This document shows, in pieces, positions 1 through 9,278 of a stretch of 58,000 nt of DNA. The DNA lies in the NCBI RefSeq assembly GCF_030272615.1, contig NC_081406.1, forward strand, positions 214,002,997 through 214,060,996, read 5' to 3'. The notes beneath the pieces were generated by a model. That model made no database searches. It saw only the letters and a program-made list of their open reading frames with translations, and had not been told where the DNA came from. This stretch comes from Cryptomeria japonica (lineage: Eukaryota; Streptophyta; Pinopsida; Cupressales; Cupressaceae). A program made the position numbers and the translations under genes. Each line of letters opens with the position of its first letter. The first letter of the stretch is position 1.

Positions 1-13
1 AGGTGTGTCTACA
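1..13 (-). repeat. End of a gypsy-type LTR cut by the window start
   Basis: The first 13 bases end in GTGTCTACA, the reverse complement of TGTAGACAC, the terminus of the gypsy LTRs B (3107) and H (52289). Only the tip is visible, so identity rests on this short match. The next bases, GAATG, equal the 5-bp target duplication of solo LTR H. Confidence 0.35.
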
Positions 14-778
14 GAATGTTGTGAAGGTAGATAGGAGCGATAAAGGATCTGATTCAGCAAGAAAGTTCTATTTCCACATCAGTCAAGAACCTGTTGTTCT
101 CTAACCATTACAATAGTTAAATCCCTTAACCAGGTAAGCTTTAACATGCTTATTGTTGAAATCCTCTAACCAGGTGATCCATTAGCTTGGATTTTAAATC
201 CTCCACCAAGGTTACCTTTAACATGGTATTACCTTTAACAGGGTATTTGTAGTCAACCCCTTAACTGAGTGGTCCTTAACCGAATATGTTCCTAACATGA
301 CATTATTATATAAGCTTCTAACAAGGCTTGGCTCCTAACAGGGAAAACTTTAGAAGAGTTCAAAATACTTGTGGGTATTCATCCCCACCATGGTTTTTCC
401 CATTTGAGTTTCCACATGAAAAATAATTGAGTCAAGTGGTGAATGATTTTGTGGATTTGTTTTTGATATGGTTGATATGAATGACTAGTAAATCTGCATA
501 GATATATTTGAATGAACGAAAATGATTTGAAACATGTTTTTACTGGTATTAGTAAAGTGGTTTAAGGTTTTATCAAATGGTATTTAAGTTTCAAGATCTG
601 TTGCATTGTGTCACTAAGTATTAGGACAACTGAAAAAGTTTAACAATGCAGTTACAGTTTTGTCTGAGTGTCTAAACTAGTATACTTTATGAGTTGATTC
701 AAAGTTGAAAGTTTTTTTGGGTGAAAGTTTAGTTTATTTTCTATGTACTGATTCACCTGCCCCCTCTCAGTAGTTGAC
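14..778 (+). repeat. Partial LTR of copia remnant A
   Basis: Shows copia LTR hallmarks: a CCACCATGGTTTTTCCC box near 388 followed by GTTTCCACATG near 408, a TATATAA at about 308-314, and the CCCCCTCTCAGTAG box near 759 that precedes the primer-binding site in the other copia LTRs here. The 5' part lies outside the window or is replaced by the sequence at 1-13. No primer-binding site follows: the LTR end, PBS and gag N-terminus were lost in a deletion joining about 778 to mid-gag near 809. Confidence 0.6.
84..345 (+). repeat. Degenerate TTAACC/AGG motif array in LTR A
   Basis: About ten imperfect copies of a motif around AAATCCYYTAACCAGGT recur every 20-35 bp. The reverse complement of the same motif repeats in the minus-strand LTRs of C (10845-11090, 16970-17200) and D (20025-20290, 34125-34350). 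Orientation relative to transcription is therefore the same in all three families. Confidence 0.55.
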
Positions 779-808
779 CGGATCTTTATAGTTTCATCAT
801 ATTATCAT

Positions 809-1630
809 TTGTATGAAGGAGATGCTCAAGTTAAAGTTTCTAAGTTGCAGAGTTTGAAAGGAAAGTCTAAAGCATTGAAGATGGGAGAAGATGAAAACAT
901 AAAATCCTTTATGGCTAGGGTGAATGGGCTTGTCATGAACATCAGATGTGCTGGTGGAACCCTTGAAGAAGATGAGATTGTTTCTAAGGTGCTAAGATCA
1001 TTGCCTCCTACTTACAAGCATAAAGTAGCTACTATTGATGAAATCTAGAGTGTGACTACTGTGACTAGAGATATGTTGGCTGGAAAGTTTGTTGCATTTG
1101 AGTTGAATGAATTTGGAGAATCACATGTGAAATATGAGACTGCATTAAGAGCCTCTATATCCGGGAAGAATAAGTATGATCTAGGAGAAAGTTCATGTTG
1201 GGTATCAAGATATGAAAGAGAAGAGAGAAATGGAAGAGAAAGAAAGATAATTGCATGATATTGAAGCCCTTATTTCTTGAAGATTGCCTAAGGGAGCTGA
1301 TAAGTATGATGGAAAGTTACCTTTGAAATGATAAGACATTTTTCTTCTAGATGCCTTGAGAGAACGCCTAGATATGATAAGAATGATAAGTTTGAAAGGC
1401 ATGATAGATCTGATAAATATGATAGATATGAGAAGCATGATAAGAATGATAAGTCTTATAAGCCCTACTGGAAGTTCATAAATCAGAAGAGATGCTCTGA
1501 TGCTATTGATGAAGGTGTAACATATGAAGAATCAGAGAATGAGAATTTAGAAGATGAGTTTGTATTTATTGTTATCAAGGAAGATGATCTAATACCAGTG
1601 AATCCTACAAGCTGCATTGTTGAAGAGAAA
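809..1630 (+). pseudogene. Copia A gag remnant
   Basis: Retrotransposon Gag (UBN2-type) fragment: YEGDAQVKVSKLQSLKG, then the conserved EDEIVSKVLRSLPPTYKHKV segment. It starts in mid-gag because the N-terminus is deleted. An in-frame stop sits at 1046-1048, with a frameshift near 1235. The CCHC zinc knuckle expected near 1328 has lost its first two cysteines in a small deletion; only the second half (HFSSRC) remains. Downstream is a Lys/Asp/Arg-rich stretch (about residues 17-45 of the segment starting at 1328) encoded by repeats of GATAAGAATGATAAG-like words. It would package element RNA; it is clearly broken. Confidence 0.8.
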
Positions 1631-2132
1631 GATGAATGGGTAATTGACAGTGGTTGTTCACATCATATGACAGGTGATAAAAGTAAATTTGTAAGTATGG
1701 AAAGATATTATGGTGGCATAATGAGATTTGGAGATGACAAAGCCTATGTGATTCGTGGTAGAGGTTCTATATCTTTCAATGGTAAGCATAATATTGATGA
1801 TGTCATGTATGTTGAAGGTTTGAAGCATAATATTAAGTGTTGGCCAGATGGTTGACAAGGGATATGGTTTGGAATTAAATAATGGTAAATGCAAGATCCT
1901 AAATGCCTCCGGTATAGAGATTGCATCAAGTACTAATACTAAAGGTAATATCTTTCACTTGAATTTTGGTGAGAAAATTTGTTTGATTGCTCAGATTGAT
2001 GAAAGTTGGTTATGGCATAGGAGGATGTGTCATGTTAATTTTGATTGCATGATAAGGATAAGTTCTACTCAAGCTATTAGAGATTTTCCTAAAATTGTGA
2101 AGCTTGTTAATCCAGTATGTAAGGAATGTTAG
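1631..2132 (+). pseudogene. Copia A protease and GAG-pre-integrase remnant
   Basis: The aspartic protease motif WVIDSGCSHHMTGDKSKF is intact, with the catalytic Asp codon at 1645-1647, followed by the usual MRFGDDKAYVIRGRGSI and DVMYVEGLKHN segments. A frameshift at about 1835 moves the frame; it then continues with DKGYGLELNNGKC and the GAG-pre-integrase zinc region (ESWLWHRRMCHVNFDCM ... VCKEC). The order gag, protease, integrase is that of Ty1/copia. A stop follows at 2130-2132. Confidence 0.8.
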
Positions 2133-2547
2133 ATGGGAAAGAAAACAATAAATTCATTCAAGAGTAAGTTGCATTATTTTAATGGATTGTTAGATCTAGT
2201 GCATACCGACTTATGTGGTCCCATAAGAGTGAGAAGGATGTAGGGTGATAGATATTTCATGTTGTTGATTGATGATTATTATAGGATGATGTGGGTTACC
2301 TCTCTAGGGAGAAATCAAAAGTGTTAGAGAAATTCAAGATATTCAAAGCTAGAGTGGAGACCGAGACCAGATTGAGGCTAAAGTGTCTGAGATCTGATAG
2401 AGGAGGATAATTTACATCAGGTGAATTTGATACATTCTGTGAGAGGAATGACATTAGAAGACAAATATCTGCTCCTAGAACCCCTCAACAAAATTTAGTT
2501 GTTGAAAGGAAGAAAAAAACTATTTTAAATGCTGCCAAGACTATGAA
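2133..2547 (+). pseudogene. Copia A integrase core remnant, truncated
   Basis: The integrase catalytic core is readable: LLDLVHTDLCGP (first Asp), LRSDRGG (second Asp) and APRTPQQNLVVERK (Glu). Stops occur at about 2240 and 2407, with a frameshift near 2305. Homology ends abruptly after the LNAAKTM codons near 2547. No RT, RNase H or 3' LTR of this element follows in the window. Confidence 0.75.
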
Positions 2548-3101
2548 AGAGAGCAAGTTTTTTTCACTCATCCACCTCAGAAGGATAAAATTCAAACAGG
2601 GGTGAGTTTCTTTGCTCTCAGGTTTTGGGAGGCATTCCAACAGTTGGTTGGATGCTTGTCAATTTTCTTTCCCTGGCTAGTTTTCAATAGGTCTGAAGAG
2701 CATTAGAGGCTGGTCAGGAAAGACAACTACTTCGACAAGCCAGTTAATGGATTTGTTTAATTTATTGCATTGTAAAGCATGTACATAATTAGTTAGGTTT
2801 TTTGTTTCTAGTTATCTCCCTTCCAAGAAGTGCATGTGCACACTCTACTCTTTCGTGGAATAGTAGAAGATTTTGTTTCCAGGTTGCAGGGACATAGATT
2901 ATTTATTTTTGTTGTAGGCTTTGACTCTGTGCCCAATGGATACCTTAAGACTTATGGTATTGCCCTAAGCAGGCTTAGGCCCCCCTCTGAGTTGCCAAAA
3001 ATGTTGGCAGTTTTTGTGCCAACCCTTGGAGAGATTTGTTTTAAAATTTCAGTGTGACTAACTCATCGTGTTAGTTAGTGCTACTAACACATCATGTTAT
3101 C
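2548..3101. other. Unassigned segment between copia A and gypsy B
   Basis: No retroelement domain is recognised on either strand. The + strand has a 75-codon open stretch (2830-3057, no zinc finger or catalytic motif) that I do not regard as a gene. A short hairpin lies at the right end: GTGTTAGT at 3068-3075 pairs with ACTAACAC at 3083-3090, 12 bp before B's target site. It is either host DNA or the end of an unrecognised repeat. Confidence 0.4.
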
Positions 3102-3106
3102 GTACT
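3102..3106. repeat. Left target-site duplication of gypsy B (GTACT)
   Basis: GTACT directly precedes TGTAGACACC of the 5' LTR and is repeated exactly at 48949-48953, after the last CA of the 3' LTR. This proves that the two LTRs, 43 kb apart, belong to one insertion. Confidence 0.9.
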
Positions 3107-4389
3107 TGTAGACACCTAAAAATGTCTCTTTGATCATGTACTAATTATTCGTCTAATTGGTTAAATAATTCTTTAATTATTTAATTAAGTTAATTAATCT
3201 TATTCTTCTAATTTCATATTTCCTTATCATCTTACTAATTATTCTATTTCTTATTCTATCGTTATTTAATCATTTTAACCATTTTCTAATATTAATTAAA
3301 TATTTATTATTTATTTTTTCTAATTAATTCCCCAATTTAAATAATCTTTATTATTTAAATAAATTCTATTTTCAATTTCTATCTCTAATCAATTAATCAT
3401 TAACCCTTTTCTAAATATTAATTAAATATTTATTATTTAATTAATTGTGATTTAATCCTTTAATTTAAATAATATTTATTATTTAATTAAATTTTATTTC
3501 TAAAATAATTAAATAGTTTCTTTAAATTATTTAATTAGCTAATCAATTCTTCTAATTCCATTTCCAAATCCCTAAATTCTAATTTCATTTAATTTCAAAT
3601 TCTTCTATTTTCTTCTAAATTCAATCACATGTGGATGATTTCAAAAATCAAATTGAAAATCAAAGTCAAGTTCTAAATAAATTCAAATACTAAATTGAAT
3701 TTAAAATAAATTCAATTATTTGAATAAATCTCATGCAAATATTAAATTGAAAATCTAAGTTAAAATGCAAGCACATGCTAAATTAATTAATGCAATCAAT
3801 TAATTAATTAAATCATTATCTTTCCAATCTCTATTTTTATCTTCTAGTTAGCTTTTTCTAAATAAAGCTTTCTTTGCCATCTTCTTAATTTCCTCCAATC
3901 ATTCTTTTTCTTCCTCCTGTTAGCTTTTTCTCAATTAGTTAACTCATTTAATCTATTCAATTTATTCCGTTTCACCTCCAAATCAATAGTTCAACTATCA
4001 ATCAGCATGTGAGCTCACCTGAGTTCCACCTCTTGATCAATCTATTCTACCTTTCAATCAATCCTCTCCAATTATCTATAAATTGAGCAATTAATCTCCA
4101 TTTTCAATCCTCCTCAATCCTAGACAATTACTCCGAATCACGAACTTTGAATCTTTGTGTCATTTGCAGGTTGCTAGCGCAATATCTGAGATCCACCATA
4201 CCACAAAGAAGAGAAGAACAATGGAAGTCATATGCGATTATGGAATAGGGAGTTTTGATTAACATATTTTACATTCCTATTTCTTAATCGTATTATTTCA
4301 TTGGTTTATGTTTGGATTGCTTAGATAGTTAAGGGATTCATGGTTTTCCTTATTTACTATTTAGCAATGATGAATTTGAGCATAACACA
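3107..4389 (+). repeat. 5' LTR of gypsy B
   Basis: A 1283-bp LTR from TGTAGACACC to GAGCATAACACA. It is very AT-rich, with many TTAATTAA-type words in its first 700 bp. It aligns along its length with 47709-48948. The internal region begins at 4390. Confidence 0.92.
4076..4083 (+). promoter_or_regulatory. Likely TATA box of 5' LTR B
   Basis: CTATAAAT lies about 310 bp before the LTR end and is conserved in the 3' LTR at 48635-48642, followed in both by TGAGCA. Its position fits the RNA polymerase II promoter of an LTR. Assignment is by motif only. Confidence 0.5.
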
Positions 4390-4392
4390 TTT

Positions 4393-4410
4393 TGGGGAAC
4401 CCAACGTGAA
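4393..4410 (+). other. Probable primer-binding site of gypsy B
   Basis: TGGGGAACCCAACGTGAA starts 3 nt after the LTR end. The CCCAACGTG core recalls sites for tRNA-Lys (TGGCGCCCAACGTG), but the first bases differ, so I leave the tRNA open. It is unlike the initiator-Met site TGGTATCAGAGC of the copia elements and the TRIM here. Confidence 0.5.
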
Positions 4411-4518
4411 CAACAACTAATTAACCTTCTCTATTTTTTGTGTTATTTTTGCAGATCGTACAATTTTTTTCTTTTTTTTTCCAGGTTTTGCACGGATTCC
4501 AAAGTAGATCTATTTGTC

Positions 4519-4681
4519 ATGCATTCATGTTTGCATCATCACACAATTGCATAGATAGGGCTACGCAATCAAGTAGTCAGGGTTACGCATTCGTGCGATA
4601 CCCATCACACAAACGACCTTACATGATTACGCAATCGCCTACACAGGATCACAGAATCGTTGTGATATTATCACACATTTG
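4519..4681 (+). repeat. 22-bp tandem array, copy 1
   Basis: Seven consecutive 22-bp units starting at 4519, 4541, 4563, 4585, 4607, 4629 and 4651, plus a 9-bp partial unit (ACACATTTG) at 4673-4681. The first 8-9 bases of each unit follow AYRCAATCG with few changes; the remaining 13 vary. There is no length slip between units. A 22-bp period cannot keep a reading frame, so this is not coding. Confidence 0.8.
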
Positions 4682-5102
4682 TTAGGGATATTGTTGTTCT
4701 ATTAAAATTTGTTCTTATTTATTTATTTTTGTCTGTTTTGTGTACTACTACATGAAATTGGGTAAATCTAGAAACAAATTATTTTTATTTGCATGTTTTG
4801 TTATGAGATTTTATGGCACGTAAGGTATAATTCAAAATTTCAGGTGTCAGGAGGACAAAGGAGCAAAGAAGACAAGCCAGACACTATTAGCAAATTCTCA
4901 AAGCAGAAAAGAAGATACAAGATCTAGAAGACCAACCAACCATTGACAAATACAATAGATTAGTTCTCTCATATTGGGTGAAATATGATTTGATTAATGT
5001 CGAATGGATGATGAGAGACCTTGCTAGAGCATCACAATCTATTTTTTAGGTCAAAATTAGCTTCGGTTTTTTTGTTTTGTTTGTGTTCTCTACTTGTGTA
5101 TC

Positions 5103-5243
5103 ACACAATCATCTTGTTATTATCATGTAGTAGATCTGTTAGGAACACACAATCGCTCTGTCAAAATCATGCAATCACTCTGACAGAATTACGCAATTGC
5201 CTATACAGGATCACACAATTGCACAGGTATTGTCACACATTCG
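5103..5243 (+). repeat. 22-bp tandem array, copy 2
   Basis: Six 22-bp units starting at 5103, 5125, 5147, 5169, 5191 and 5213, ending in a 9-bp partial unit ACACATTCG at 5235-5243. It has the same conserved start and same terminal partial unit as the array at 4519-4681. A unit beginning ACGCAAT(C/T)GCCTA and ending CAGGATC occurs in both (4629 and 5191), so the two arrays share descent. Confidence 0.8.
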
Positions 5244-5370
5244 TTTCTGTCATAATTGAGTTCTCTATTTTCTGTGGATTTTATTTGGTTACTAATCGTT
5301 TGTTTGTAGCCTATGGTGAATTTACAAAGAGGATCATATTAATATTAGATCATAAACACTCATGCTCTCA

Positions 5371-5608
5371 CACTTCATTTTTTGGGCTTAAAATTAAGAA
5401 TGATTTGAAATGGACATGCATGTGTAACACTTCAGTTTGGGCTTAAAATTAACATTGGTTTAAAATGGACATGCATGTGTAACACTTCAGTTTGGACTTA
5501 AAATTGATAATGGTTAAAATTGATATGCATGCCTTCACATTTCGATTTGGTGTTTAAAATTGACATGCACATGCATATTCAACACCTCAATTTGGGCTTT
5601 AAAATAAA
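5371..5608 (+). repeat. Tandem repeats of about 54 bp in B leader
   Basis: Units begin with CACTTCAGTTTGGGCTTAAA-like sequence at 5371, 5428, 5483, 5536 and 5583, with lengths of 57, 55, 53 and 47 bp and a partial fifth. Most units include GGACATGCATGTGTAA. Unit length shrinks to the right through small deletions. Confidence 0.8.
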
Positions 5609-6567
5609 CGTGAATCAGGTTGCACATAGATTAACTCACATTTGATTTTCTTAAGGGAAAGAATATTTTATCATGTTTGGGATAGACCTACTATTGCATT
5701 AACTACCTTTCCACCCGCCTTCGGGGTCTTGGGAGAAAGGGAGAAGGTGACAATGACGCTCAATTTTATTTTATTTCAAGTAGTGAGGGGTATCTTTGAC
5801 TAAAGATTTCATCACCCCATAGAGGTACTTCGAATTGGGATGCATTAGGGATATCATCTCTCCTAGCGTACTCTCGAGCGGGTTTTTCCAGCTACTATAT
5901 AAACATACTGGTCAGGCGGCTAGAGTGTTGAGTGAATTTGACGTATGTGGGGGCCTTCCCTGCATCGATAAGCTCAACTAAAGTCTTAAGTGGCTTGCTC
6001 TGAGAATCTGTCATTGGATTAGGATCCCTCAAAATTTTACAATAAGAACCAAGTTAGTAGCCCAAAATCCTACATTTAGTGATTTCCAGAGTGCAGATCG
6101 TACATACCCCTCATGTACCTTGCATTAAGAGACAAAAATCCCTCGGTGATAAGATCTTTGGATCTTCGGGGTAAGAGAGATTGACATGCCCAAGAAGTGT
6201 GTGCCATGGAGTGGAGCTAGTGCTGCCAGACTCTCTATCTGTCCATCTTGTTTCAGTATTTTGTTGCAGGGGCATCATTGAATGGTGTCCAATTTCTAGC
6301 CTAAGATTGTCTTCTATATCTTTTTATGTATCATTGTATCAGACCAATATTGAGTCAGTTATTTGGGCTATTTTAGGCCCTATCCTGTGTATCTCTGAGT
6401 TTTCTAAGATTGTTTGAAAACTAGTTCAGTCAGCTATATCTACCTCTAAACAATTGTTCTCTGACTTGGAAAACCACAAAGCTTGTCCTACACACGAAAT
6501 TGCTGAAAACAAAGTCCATTTTTTGAAACATCAAAACTCAAAAGTTTACACACTTGTGACCATAGGT

Positions 6568-6861
6568 AGTCCTTGCATATTCCTCATTTACGTCCTTATT
6601 ATTGTCCTAAGTCCTTGCATAGTCCTCATTTACGTCCTTATTATCGTCCATAGTCCTTTCATAGTCCTCATTTACATCCTTGTTATCATCCTAAGTCTTT
6701 GAATAGTCCTCATTTACATCCTTATTATCATCCTAAGTCCTTGCATAGTCCTCATTTACCTCCATATTATCATCCATAGTCCTTGCATAGTCCTCATTTA
6801 CGTCCTTATTATTATCCATAGTCCTTGCATAATCTCTATTTACATGCTCATTATCATCCTC
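6568..6861 (+). repeat. 42-bp minisatellite in B leader (7 units)
   Basis: Seven units at 6568, 6610, 6652, 6694, 6736, 6778 and 6820, each starting AGTCCTTGCATAGTCCTCAT and ending TTATCATCCAT or close. Units differ by a few substitutions. Because 42 is a multiple of three, a 14-residue repeat appears in one + frame (6454-6702); with no domain or conserved start I read it as a by-product. Confidence 0.88.
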
Positions 6862-7369
6862 ATATAAATTCCTTATATAGCTCATATACATTTGTCTTAG
6901 TCCATCATCATTCGCATAATCATCCTAGAAAGTCATAGCAGGCATCCTAATGGGTCTCCTAGGTGATGGTTTGCTCCCCTTCGAGCAACCTAATCTAGTG
7001 CCAAACGGTGGTCAAAGATAAATTATTGACGGTCTAGATAACTTAGCCTGGCAATCAAGGAGAAACACACCCTAGTATATAGGAGTTGAGTAGAGATAAA
7101 TATCGAGTATAAAATTGCCTGTAGGATTGATAGAGAAATTGCTGCAGAACGTATAAGGGAAGAACTTGAAAAACTTGCATTGCAAAAATCTCAAAATAAT
7201 CAACAAGTCTCACATCAAAATCCCCAATAGAGAGTCTAGTCTAGTCTTGCATACCCCAAACTTAGGTCTAGAGTCTAGCATTAGTTGTCGTATTGCATAA
7301 AGTTCTAAAACCACCCTCATATAGAAGTCTTAAATGCCCATCACAAGGTCACAAAAGGAAAAAGGTACA

Positions 7370-9278
7370 ATGGACCCAAACAACGACCAGTCAGTAAACC
7401 CAACTTAGAATATGGACATATCAACTAGTCAATAGTCAAATTCTCAGGCAATACCCACAATACATGAACTACAACAACATTTAACATGTGAAGAGATTGA
7501 ATCATCTTAACAAGACCCACATGTCCTTATGATCTTAGATGCACTTATACATAGTGATAGGGACAATTATCTCTCATTGTTATTACAAAATGGGGTAAAA
7601 TTACTTGAAGATTTTGATGTTAGAAAAATCTTACCACTAGGAAATTTTCTAGGTCAAGATAGCACTCAAATACCGCATATGACACAAATTCAAGCAATGA
7701 CCTCAAGTTTTCCTCAGAATGCACCAACATCATCTATACAAACAAATGTCAGTTCAAACACAAACTCTCAATCAAGTGCATCATCTTCAACAATACATTT
7801 TAGCACACCAACAAAGACCATATTGATAATATCAAGTGTCTCAGCAACTATTCAAACACAAGTTCCTCATACAACAAGTGCAACCCAACATCCGGTTTCC
7901 TATTCTAGAGGGTCAACATATAGTGATCGAAATGCAAATATAGGTCTTGTTAATACAATGAGTACAACTCAGCCAAACATGGGTTCACATATCACTTATT
8001 TCACAACACCTAGTGGAACGTACAACATGTGAAATTATAATCATGGTACCTTCAAACAACCTCCTAGTTATGCTACCACGAACCCTTTTGTGGGAAATAT
8101 ACATGCACAAAGTGTACCTTTGACTCAAACGGATATTTTGTCACAACAATTACAAAATTTGCAATAACATGTAACGACTATGCAAACCGGTAATGATAAA
8201 AAGAGCTACACAATGTAGGACTTACGTCCTTATCCTTTTGATCATACATTATACATGCCGCCTTTCCCACCATATTTTGAAACACTGAAATTTGACAGAT
8301 ATTGAGGGAAAGGTTATCCTAGAGACAACATCAGAGAGTTTTTTACGACATGCATAGAGGTTTCAATTGAAGACACTTACCTAATGAGACCATTTCCTAA
8401 AAGTCTGGGAGGCCCAACCTGAGAGTGGTTTTCACATTTACCACCAACTATCACATCATGGGGAGAATTAGCCGAACACTTCATTGCAAATTTTTCACAT
8501 AACATTGAAACCCCAATCACTTTGATGGACTTGAAACAATATGAGAATGAAACATTCACATCCTTCATACTATGATGGAGAGCTCTCTATAGGAGGAGCA
8601 AGACTATTATTCCAGAAATAGAGCAAGTGGATATGTTCACATAAAACTTAATCCCTAAGATCAAGTACCCAATATAAATGCAATGTTTGAGCATATTTAA
8701 ACAAATCACTGAAAAATCCCTAAAGTGTGAGAAAGGAATAGTGGAACAAGGTCTCATCAAGTATGGCAACAACAACAACAATGATAAATCCAAATTTTGG
8801 TTGTAAAACAAAAATGTGACCAACGATGGTGTTGTAGATGCCTGTATGGTAAAAAGAACTCAACCGGTTTTGTATTTACAAGGCCCAAGTCAATCATTAA
8901 ATCCACATACATAGAATAACACTATCTCGACAAACATAAATGCTGCGCAAAATACGAACACAAAAATTCCAAGGATAAATGCTTCAAGAAGGAATTACAC
9001 ACCTCTAGGGGAACCTATTGAATCAACGCTAAAAAAGTTGATACAGATAAATATGATCACTTTGCCAGAAATAAGAGTATATGAACCAGGTCCTTTCAAA
9101 CCTACATGGTGGAATGCTAATGATTTATGTGATTATCATCATACTAAGGGTCACAAAACTACAAGTTGCTATAAATTGAAAAACTTAGTCCAAGACATGA
9201 TTGATCAAGGTGACATTACAAAGAGAAGGCTACTACATGAGGAACACAAGATAATACAATTACACAAAAGTCTCATAT
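7370..9278 (+). pseudogene. Gypsy B gag
   Basis: Capsid precursor of the gypsy element. Start chosen at the ATG at 7370, in frame with what follows. A Ser/Thr/Gln-rich N-terminal part (to about 8040) is followed by the Retrotrans_gag domain: REFFTTCIEVS, FPKSLGGPT-EWFSHLPP and TSWGELAEHFIANFSHNIE, typical of Tat elements. Near 9128 is the zinc-like motif CDYHHTKGHKTTSCYKLKNL (C-X2-H-X4-H-X4-C). The frame is constant (codon starts 2 mod 3) but holds several stops, for example after 7400 and at 8034, 8164 and 8400. A +1 frameshift at about 9265-9278 leads into the protease frame. Confidence 0.8.

Larger units (their letters stand above)
4390..7369 (+). other. Long noncoding leader of gypsy B with several repeat arrays
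   Basis: About 3 kb between PBS and gag. It contains two 22-bp-period arrays, a 54-bp-class tandem array and a 42-bp array (listed separately), separated by AT-rich sequence. Short open stretches (4440-4685, 5021-5446, 6181-6702) run through repeat arrays whose period is not always a multiple of three, and they carry no domain. Long leaders are usual in Tat elements. From about 7130 a charged helical reading frame (EIAAERIREELEKLALQKS) suggests that an ancestral gag began further upstream than the ATG at 7370. Confidence 0.6.

Noticed and set aside
2830-3057. 75-codon ORF in the left flank
   Set aside because: No family, no start context, and length compatible with chance; left inside the unassigned segment.
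4519-5243. CRISPR-like array (short repeats, variable spacers)
   Set aside because: The conserved part is only 8-9 bases, the period 22 bp, and the context is a plant retrotransposon leader; no cas genes.
6454-6702. Small membrane-protein gene made of 14-residue repeats
   Set aside because: It is the translation of the 42-bp minisatellite; no start context, domain or conservation evidence.
7529-8032. Independent Ser/Thr-rich secreted protein gene
   Set aside because: In frame with, and directly upstream of, the recognised gag domain of gypsy B; it is the gag N-terminal part.
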